Position numbers and translations under genes: made by a program. A DNA stretch of 64,000 nt from Gaeumannomyces sp. JS-464. Its lineage: Eukaryota > Ascomycota > Sordariomycetes > Magnaporthales > Magnaporthaceae. Positions 57,596-64,000 of the stretch are shown piece after piece; position 1 is the stretch's first letter, and each line of letters begins with the position of its first letter. Where the stretch lies: the NCBI GenBank assembly GCA_002197995.1, contig NGZR01000007.1, positions 2,252,399-2,316,398 on the forward strand, written 5' to 3'. The notes under the pieces are model-generated. The model was not told the DNA's origin. It saw nothing but the letters and a program-made list of their open reading frames with translations, and made no database searches.

Positions 57596-59641
57596 CTAGC
57601 CCCATCTACCAGCCCAAGCCAACGCGTTTGATGCGCTCGGAACATTCTGGATGGCTGTCGATTTCGACTCCTTCTTTTTCCCCTCCTTCAGAATCTTGTC
57701 GAGCAGGTTTCTACAAAGCAAACCAGTTAGCCCAGATGCCTCATGATATTTGGAGTACCACGATCAGGAACACTCACTGGATCGGTAGGCCGTTCAGCCT
57801 GGCCTCTTGCTCGGCCTGCCTCGCTCGCACGCCTTTGGCCGAGGTGTGTTCCCGCATGTGCTGGAGCACGAGCTGCCTCTGCTCTGGCTCCAGCGCTGAC
57901 CGCACCACGTGCCCACAGCCGTCCTCCTCGCAGATCCACGTGCCTCGCGGGCCCTTAGGCTTGTCCGTCTGCATGGGGTACGACTTGAGCACGATCTTGG
58001 AGACGTTGTTACCTTTGGCAACGCTGCTCGTGTCCGAATCTGATGAGTCGTCGTCGCTTGCTTGGCGGGTTTGAGGTGTTGCCCGTTTCTTATTGGTTTC
58101 CCTCGCATGGCTCGTGCGGCTGTCGATATCGCTGCTTTCGTAGTTGCCCTCCTCCTCCCGTGGCCGCTTTCTAGAGGCCAGTCGCAGTCCCGGCACTTTG
58201 CCCGAATACTGTGGTCGCGGCGCGTCGGGCTGGATGTGGGACGATGGCGTCGAGACGACAGCCGGCGATCCGGAGCCGGCGTTGGCCTGATTTGTCGTCA
58301 CTTTTGTACGACGGACTATTTGTTTAGGGATTTGCTCCAGGCTGATGTACTCCAAGCGGGTTGGCGGCGACGCGGCTTCTGTTTCGAGATAATCCCAAAA
58401 CGGACTTCCTTTGAACTTGTCCCGATCCAGCAGTCGGAGCATATCAGGCGCGTAAAGCGACAATACTTCCTTACAGCACTTGTGATCCTTAATTTTGCAG
58501 TCCATGTACATTTTGTGGGCATATTTCGTATGCTTGTGCTTGTGTGGGTCGCCGGCCTCGTCCGCGACCTCGTTGATAAAGTTAGCAAGCAAGGGAGCGA
58601 CCTCTGCTGGGCGGCGAGATGCAAAAGACCCCGTCGACGAGGCATGCTGGGGAGTGTTGGCAGATTGGTTTCGGCTGTTCCTTGTTCGTGAGGCCGCTTC
58701 TTGTTGCTCTTCCTCGCCCTGCGCCTCCACCTCGTCTTCCTCCATGGCCTCGTCAACTGGCGGTCGCTCAGTCTGAACCTGGGTGGGCAGAGCAGCTGGC
58801 TCCGTTGCCGCCGCGAAAACGCCATTCCTAGTAGCCTTTTCCTGAGCGCGGTCGAGCTCTTGTTGCCTGTGAGGATGGCGTTCTTTCATGTAGCGGACGA
58901 AGCCACACTCGTTCCAATCGAAATTCTCTTTGACTTCTTTGGAAAACTGGTCGAGGAGAAACAGGGCGTGGTCGTCGCAGCGCCTCTCGACCTCGGGCAG
59001 GAGGACGCCGTCGCCAACGCGGTGGGCGTATTTGAAGAATATCTCGCGGATCGGGGCCTTCGTCATGACAGCGGACCTCTTGGGTCCCGTTTTGGAGCCG
59101 ACGACATCGTTGTAGGCGTCTTGGATGCGGTAGTAAAGAGTGATTCCCTCCATCATCTTGTCGTAGATGGGCCTGTACTCGCGCGCCGGCATGATCTCCA
59201 TCCAGCCAGACGCGCCCGAGATCCAGACTGAGGGGCAAGGGGTGCCCTTGAAGCCCCACCCGATGGAATACTGGATGCTCTGTGATATCTCGATGTATAC
59301 GCCGTTGAGTTTGGGGTTGACCACTATCGGGCAGGCGCGTTGCAGGCTTAGCACGGATCTCGCGGTCAAGGGCAAGCGATAAAGGACGTACAACGACGGC
59401 GGCTCTGGGGCGTGTCAATAATCAGCTTGCCGCGGACGATAAACGGGCCGTGAGCCGTCATTTCGAGCACGTTTGCCATCGTCGTTCCGTCCTTCTTGAA
59501 GACAACGGCCTCCTCGAGTACGGGTTCGGCCACGTCTTCGTCTTCTTCGCCATCGAGTCCGTTGGCCGGGCGGAGTACCCTCAGCTCTGGGTGGTACTGG
59601 ATCCCAGTGGACGCCGCCGCCCGTCGCCGTCTGCCGGCCAT
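57596..59641 (-). CDS. Conserved fungal C2H2-type nuclear protein of unknown role
   Basis: Exons 59641-57778 and 57710-57596 (intron GTGAGT...TTGTAG, 67 nt) give about 659 residues. The N-terminal half holds a conserved globular domain (TAHGPFIVRGKLIID, LNGVYIEISQSIQYSIGWGF, MPAREYRPIYDKMMEGITLYY, and a helical KYAHRVGD...RRCDDHALFLLDQF segment). The middle and C-terminal parts are acidic and basic low-complexity. One C2H2-like finger is near residue 590 (CEEDGCGH...LQHMREH). One base is missing in GGGG 59407-59410 between DTP and PPSLYVLYRLPL; with it the codon count is exact. Lys/Arg clusters (SRKRPREEEG, KKRATP) suggest nuclear localisation. I do not recognise a named orthologue; chromatin or DNA-repair roles are guesses. 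Confidence 0.8.
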
Positions 59642-60083
59642 GATTGCAGAGGGCTGCGTGCCGGAGGCGCGTACGCAAGCTATGCGGCGATAAGCAAGAC
59701 CAAAGACAAGTTGACCAGGCCGCGGAAAGCGAGTGTTGTGAGTGACGCTCTGCGGGCGTTCGAAGGAGGGACGCGGCTGTTAGTGGCGTGTGATCACGTC
59801 GTCCGCTCCAACAATGGGGATCAATTAAGCCGGCGCGTTGTTGTTGTCAACGCAGGCATGGGTGGGTCTTTTTAGCGGCATGGCCCCACCGAACCCCTCC
59901 AACACAGGCTGCAGGGGTGGGGGCCAGGGACAATGGAGCCGGTGCCTGGAAGCTTGAGGGAAAAAAAGAAAAAAAAAAACGGGGGATCAATTGAGGCTCG
60001 AGACATCCCTCCCAGCCATCCCCCTCCTTCCCAAGCGCACCACTCCCGCCAGCTTTGGGCTTCTCTTTTGTCTTAACGGGTGA
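59642..60083. promoter_or_regulatory. Divergent promoter, C2H2 gene (-) and PUS4 (+)
   Basis: About 440 bp between two divergently transcribed genes with an A-rich run near 59970-59980. No specific site was identified. Confidence 0.45.
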
Positions 60084-61743
60084 ATGAAGCGCGCGATCGG
60101 CAACCTTGCTGTCCAGATGGCCCAGGCAACGGGTCTCGATGGCGTCTTTGGTATGTCCGCAACGCAGACAGAAGACCCCTTCCCGCTCCGTGCGCCGGGC
60201 TTTGCGACCAGCCCGTCTCTGCCGCCCAGCACACCGGCTAACACTGGCGCAATGGCGCGCTGCAACCACCAGCCATAAACAAGCCAATGGGCATGTCGTC
60301 GGCGCAGGTCATCCGCGACTGCCAGTCCTACTTCAACCCCTCGCGCCTGTTCAAGCCCGTGCTCGAGCGGGAGGAGGAGGAGCGGCGGGCGCAGTCGGCC
60401 AGGGACCGCAAGCGCCGCAGCAAGGCCAAGCAGAAGGTGCAGGTCAAGATGGGCCACGGCGGCACACTGGACCCGCTGGCCACGGGCGTGCTGATCCTGG
60501 GCGTCGGCCGCGGCACCAAGTCGCTGCAGAACTTCCTCGAGTGCACAAAGACGTACGAGACGGTCGTGCTGTTCGGCGCTCCACCGACACCTACGACCGT
60601 GTCGGCCGCATCCTGCAGCGCCGCTCCTACGACGCCATCACCCGCGACAAGGTCGAGGCCGCCCTCGCCTCGTTCCGCGGCCGCTACCGCCAGATGCCGC
60701 CGCTGTACAGCGCCCTCAAGATGAACGGCAAGCCGCTGTACGAGTACGCCCGCGAGGGCAAGCCCATCCCGCGCGAGATCGAGACGCGCGAGGTCGAGGT
60801 GACGGACCTCGAGCTGGTCGAGTGGTACGAGCCGGGCTCGCACCCGCACCGCTGGCCCGTCGAAGAGGCAGGCATCGCCGAGAAGAGCCTCGCCGAGCGC
60901 GTCTGGTCCGCCGAGCAGGAGCAGGCCACGGGCAAGAAGCTCACGCCGGAGCAGGAGCAGGAGGAAGACCGCGCCTTCGCCGCCCATCAATCTTTTAAGG
61001 AAAAGGCCGAGGAGCGGCAGGACAGGCTCATCTTCGACAAGCAGGCGGGCAGGAAGCGCAAGGCCGACGGCGCCGACCTGCCCCTCAGCAAGAAGCAGCT
61101 GAAGCGCGAGCAAAAGGCGGCGCAGCGGGGCGCCGGCCACCAGAGGCCCGAGCCCATGATGTCGGGCGCCCTCGGCGAGATGCCGCCGGGCGGGCTGCCC
61201 AAGGGGCGCGGCTCGGACCTGATCCCCAAGCCGCCCGCGCCCGACACGCCGCCGCCCTGGTCCGACAAGGGCCCGCCGGCCTGCAGGGTGCGCATGACCG
61301 TCACCTCGGGCTTCTACGTCCGCAGCTTCTGCCACGAGCTCGGCGAGAAGGTCGGCTCGGCCGCCATGATGGCCGAGCTGGAGCGCTCACGGCAGGGCGC
61401 CTACATCCTCGGCAAGGACAACTGTATAGAGTACGACGACCTGGCCAAGGGAGAGTCCGTCTGGGGGCCCCATGTTGAAAGGATTCTGCACAAATGGTCC
61501 TCGACGCACCTGCCCAACGTCGGCGCGCTCAAGAGCATATACGACGGTGGTGACGACGCCGAGGCGGACAAGTCCGAGATCTCAAACTCAACAACGACGG
61601 TGATTGCTGGACCCACAGGTGGCGCATCTGAGGCTGCGGAAGAGTCCAAGAAAAGTGCAACTGGTAATGGCGAGGAGTGGAACGGGCTTTCCGACCTAGT
61701 CGCTCCTACCGAGGTCGAGGCTGAGAAGAAGGCAACGTCATGA
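60084..61743 (+). CDS. PUS4: tRNA pseudouridine-55 synthase, TruB/Pus4 family
   Basis: Exon 1 (60084-60150) and exon 2 (60273-61743) join across a 122-nt intron (GTATGT...CACCAG) to restore GLDGVFAINKPMGMSSAQV, the TruB N-terminal motif. The catalytic Asp is in GHGGTLDPLATGVL. Later TruB motifs are YDAITRDKVEAAL, YRQMPPLYSALKMNGKPLYEYAR and the C-terminal SGFYVRSFCHELGEKVG. One base is missing near 60575-60583 between LFGA and STDTYDRVG; the count is then exact at 512 residues. The first in-frame ATG (60084) gives a basic leader compatible with mitochondrial import, and ATG 60117 would omit it, suiting dual targeting. A charged Lys/Glu/Pro insert (residues about 230-375) separates the catalytic and C-terminal motifs. 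Confidence 0.92.
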
Positions 61744-62535
61744 TCCGAAAAGGATTCACCTCGATGTAGACGAAGGAGTTGGTGAGGCCGTCACTTGAAA
61801 GAAGGCATAGAAGAGGGTTGCGGGCTGCTTACTATGCTGGCCACAGACGCCGTTGAGGGTCTCGCTCGGTCCCCGACCAGCTTTCAATCTGATTCCTCCA
61901 CAACTTACGCTTCAAATATAGCATAGCGCCGGCGTTTATTCTAGCAGCTTTCTGCTGTAGGAGATTTCAGTTTATTTTTTGCGTCTTTTTTATATCGCGG
62001 CTATATGCGTGCTAGGTTTCCCCGACTTGCGTTTACCTGTGTTGATAGACATTAAAGCCCACCATTAGAGATATCTATGTGGACGGATTTCCCCTGTTCA
62101 AACCCCGCAGCCCTTGTGCGTGTGCCAATATGCCCAGTCTGTAAATAGAAACCCATTCTGGTTATGTTCCCATCCCGTTCGTGTCCTTCCCTGTCTCCTG
62201 TCCGCAATGCCGGTGCTGTGACAAGCCCAAGCAGAGCAGGGATTTCCCAGCCTTGATTTTCCCATCCAACCCGGCTGTCTGCTCCCAGCTTTAGTCCCAG
62301 GCTCGAAAGCTCTCCCAGCAGATATGGACGAGCCATCCATGCAAAGTCTGACCGAATCCAGTGCCCCAAAGATGCCTCGAATATGCTCCATGTGCCCCTA
62401 TCCAAGCCCTGATAGTCGTTGAAAAACAAAGGAAATAGCAAAGAAAATGGGATATCCAAAGAGATGGGAAAGAGAGAGGGTATCTAGATATAAAGAAAAA
62501 CAAAGAAAGACATGATTCAATCTCCACCCAGCCCA
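61744..62535. other. Convergent 3' intergenic region
   Basis: 3' flanks of PUS4 and the Sec2-like gene. A 135-codon minus-strand frame has no support. Confidence 0.55.
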
Positions 62536-63921
62536 TTAGATCTCCTCGGCGAGCAGCTCCTTGACGCGCTCGATCCTCTCGACGGCCAGCTCCAGCCTCT
62601 GGAGCCGGTTGCGCTTCTCCTCGTCGCGCCGGTGCAGCATGGCGTTGCGCTCCTCGAGCTCCTCGATGCGCGCCTCGAGCCTCTGCCTCATCTCCTCATC
62701 CCTCAGCTTGAGCGCGGCGCCCTGCTCCTCGAGCGCCCTGCGGCCCTCATCGCCACGCCTCTCTAGCTCGGCGTTGCGGTCCTCGAGCTCGGCGTTGCGC
62801 CCCGCGAGCTCGCCGACGCGGCCCTCCAGCTCGCGGCCGTGCTCCTCGAGCTCGCCAACGCGGCCCTCGAGCGTCGCGTTCCTCGCCGCGAGCTCGGCGT
62901 TGGACGCCTCCAGCCCGCCGATGAGCTCCTCGAGCGCGGCCTTGTCGCGCCGCTCGGCGGCCACCATCTCGTTGGCCTGCTCGAACAGGCTCGCGCTCAG
63001 CTCCTCGACCTCGCGGCTGGCGTCGCGTTCGCGCGCCTCGGCCGCCGCGCGCAGCTGCTGCTCGCGCGTCAGCGCCACCAGCAGCTCCTCGAGCGTCTGG
63101 TCGCCGTCCTTGCGCCGGTGCTCCTCCTTGCTGAGCGCCACCAGCAGCTTGTCCGCCATCGGGTCCGTCGTTGCCGTCGCGGAGCGCTGCAGCGGCGGCG
63201 GTTTTGCTGCTGCAGCCGCCGCCGAGTTGCTGCTGCTGCCCCAGAAGGAGCCGACCAGACCACCCCCAGACGCAGACGACGACGATGACGACGACACGGC
63301 CGCCGCCGCGGTCGAGTTCCGCAGGGCGCGCCGGAGCTTGCTGAGCTCCTCCTCGTAGCTGGCGCGCTTCTCGACGTCCTCGAACGCCTTCTCCGTCAGC
63401 CGCCGCACCTGTGTCTGCAGGTCGCTGATCTGGGACTTTGCGTCTGCCAGAACGACGCTGCACCGCCCGCCGGCGCACGCGGGCGACGTGGCCGACACGG
63501 GTGAGGTCGCGGCCGACGACGCGGGCGTGCTGAAGCCGCATTTTGGGCAGCAGCTACTGCTGCCGCCGCTGCTGCTCGCCTCGGAAGTAGTAGGGGAGGT
63601 CGAGGCGGACGAGGCGGACGAGTACGAGGGGGAGTGCAGGGGCGACGACCTCGTCGCCGCCATGGTGGTGGTGGTCGTCGTCGACCGCGAGGCCGAGACG
63701 GACAGAGACGAGACGCCCGGCGGCCTGACACGCTGCTGCTGCTGCGGCTCGAGGCCGTCAAACAGCCTCTCGCGGCGCGGGAACTGCTGCTGCGGCTTGT
63801 ACTGCGGGCGGAAGCCCGAGGAAGCGCCCATCATCATGGGCCTCCCGGGCCCCGAGCCCGCGACCGCCGGCGACGACGACGAGGGCGCCAAGCTTGTGAT
63901 TGTTATTGCCTTGGCGGACAT
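62536..63921 (-). CDS. Sec2-like Rab GEF-type coiled-coil protein
   Basis: An intact 461-residue frame. Residues 1-150 are Ser/Thr/Gln-rich and disordered, with a CPKCG...CAGGRC pair that could bind zinc. From about residue 155 there is coiled coil (AKSQISDLQTQVRRLTEKAFEDVEKRA), then after a Ser/Ala linker the segment DPMADKLLVALSKEEHRRKD and EVEELSASLFEQANEMVAAERRDKAAL. The last matches the Sec2/Rabin8 helix that binds Sec4/Rab8 and promotes GDP release. The C-terminal 150 residues are a regular Glu/Leu/Arg heptad coil. No exocyst-binding or PH part follows, so it is shorter than yeast Sec2. Function in polarised secretion is inferred from the helix only. Confidence 0.75.
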   Translation of the reverse strand: MSAKAITITSLAPSSSSPAVAGSGPGRPMMMGASSGFRPQYKPQQQFPRRERLFDGLEPQQQQRVRPPGVSSLSVSASRSTTTTTTMAATRSSPLHSPSYSSASSASTSPTTSEASSSGGSSSCCPKCGFSTPASSAATSPVSATSPACAGGRCSVVLADAKSQISDLQTQVRRLTEKAFEDVEKRASYEEELSKLRRALRNSTAAAAVSSSSSSSASGGGLVGSFWGSSSNSAAAAAAKPPPLQRSATATTDPMADKLLVALSKEEHRRKDGDQTLEELLVALTREQQLRAAAEARERDASREVEELSASLFEQANEMVAAERRDKAALEELIGGLEASNAELAARNATLEGRVGELEEHGRELEGRVGELAGRNAELEDRNAELERRGDEGRRALEEQGAALKLRDEEMRQRLEARIEELEERNAMLHRRDEEKRNRLQRLELAVERIERVKELLAEEI

Positions 63922-64000
63922 GCCACCCTCTCTCGGAGTTGTTTCCCGAGAGTGAGCTAGATGCAGCTTATTCGCGTAGCTGCTGCTGATGGTTTGTGTG
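63922..64000. other. Promoter flank at window edge
   Basis: Short upstream flank of the Sec2-like gene; too little sequence to say more. Confidence 0.5.

Noticed and set aside
62085..62115. tRNA B-box-like GTTCAAACCCC
   Set aside because: No matching A-box or cloverleaf could be built around it.
62052..62459. 135-codon minus-strand frame between PUS4 and the Sec2-like gene
   Set aside because: No motif, lies in convergent 3' flanks.

Overview
The window is a GC-rich stretch of a filamentous ascomycete genome, most likely a Sordariomycete. Genes carry short introns (mostly 60-120 nt) with GTRNGY donors and CTAAC-type branch points. The gene complement is typical of that group: a Zn2Cys6 regulator, a GH72 glucanosyltransferase, cytochrome b2, Mkt1, Pus4, phosphatidylinositol synthase and a Sec2-like protein. 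One 0.8-kb DNA transposon remnant is collapsed to AT-rich sequence, as expected after repeat-induced point mutation (RIP). I cannot name the species. No tRNA, rRNA or CRISPR array was seen.

Region 1 (1-20.3 kb) looks like a catabolic gene neighbourhood. It holds a secreted amidase (partial), a DapA-type 2-keto-3-deoxy-acid aldolase, a flavocytochrome b2-type dehydrogenase, a secreted GH27 alpha-galactosidase-like enzyme, a BNR/Asp-box beta-propeller protein, an MFS sugar/acid transporter, a Zn2Cys6 transcription factor, a DenD-like SDR and an aldo/keto reductase. A glycan-attacking pair, a transporter, a regulator and soluble sugar-acid enzymes within 20 kb suggest use of a plant or gum polysaccharide; that link is inference.

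Region 2 (20.9-32.4 kb) is accessory. A SET-domain protein with a signal peptide is followed by an 825-bp Fot1/pogo-like TIR element with TA target duplication. The element sits in the stop codon of a small secreted-protein gene that also shows an internal stop of RIP type. Next come a ~1,240-residue composite protein (B-box, P-loop GTPase-like, RING, patatin lipase) and an uncharacterised broken locus.

Region 3 (32.8-64 kb) is mostly core biology: a CE1 esterase, a GEL/GAS glucanosyltransferase with X8 domain and probable GPI anchor, a Ser-rich protein, PI synthase, an alpha/beta hydrolase, an MFS permease, a 64-residue Cys-containing secreted peptide, Mkt1, a C2H2 protein, Pus4 and a Sec2-like coiled coil. 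A 5.3-kb stretch (39.9-45.1 kb) has no gene I can support.

An important caveat is that at least twenty single-base phase breaks interrupt otherwise well-conserved genes, including housekeeping ones. Nearly all are one missing base in a short G/C run, which points to assembly error rather than gene death. Coordinates below span the whole inferred gene and the breaks are listed in each entry.
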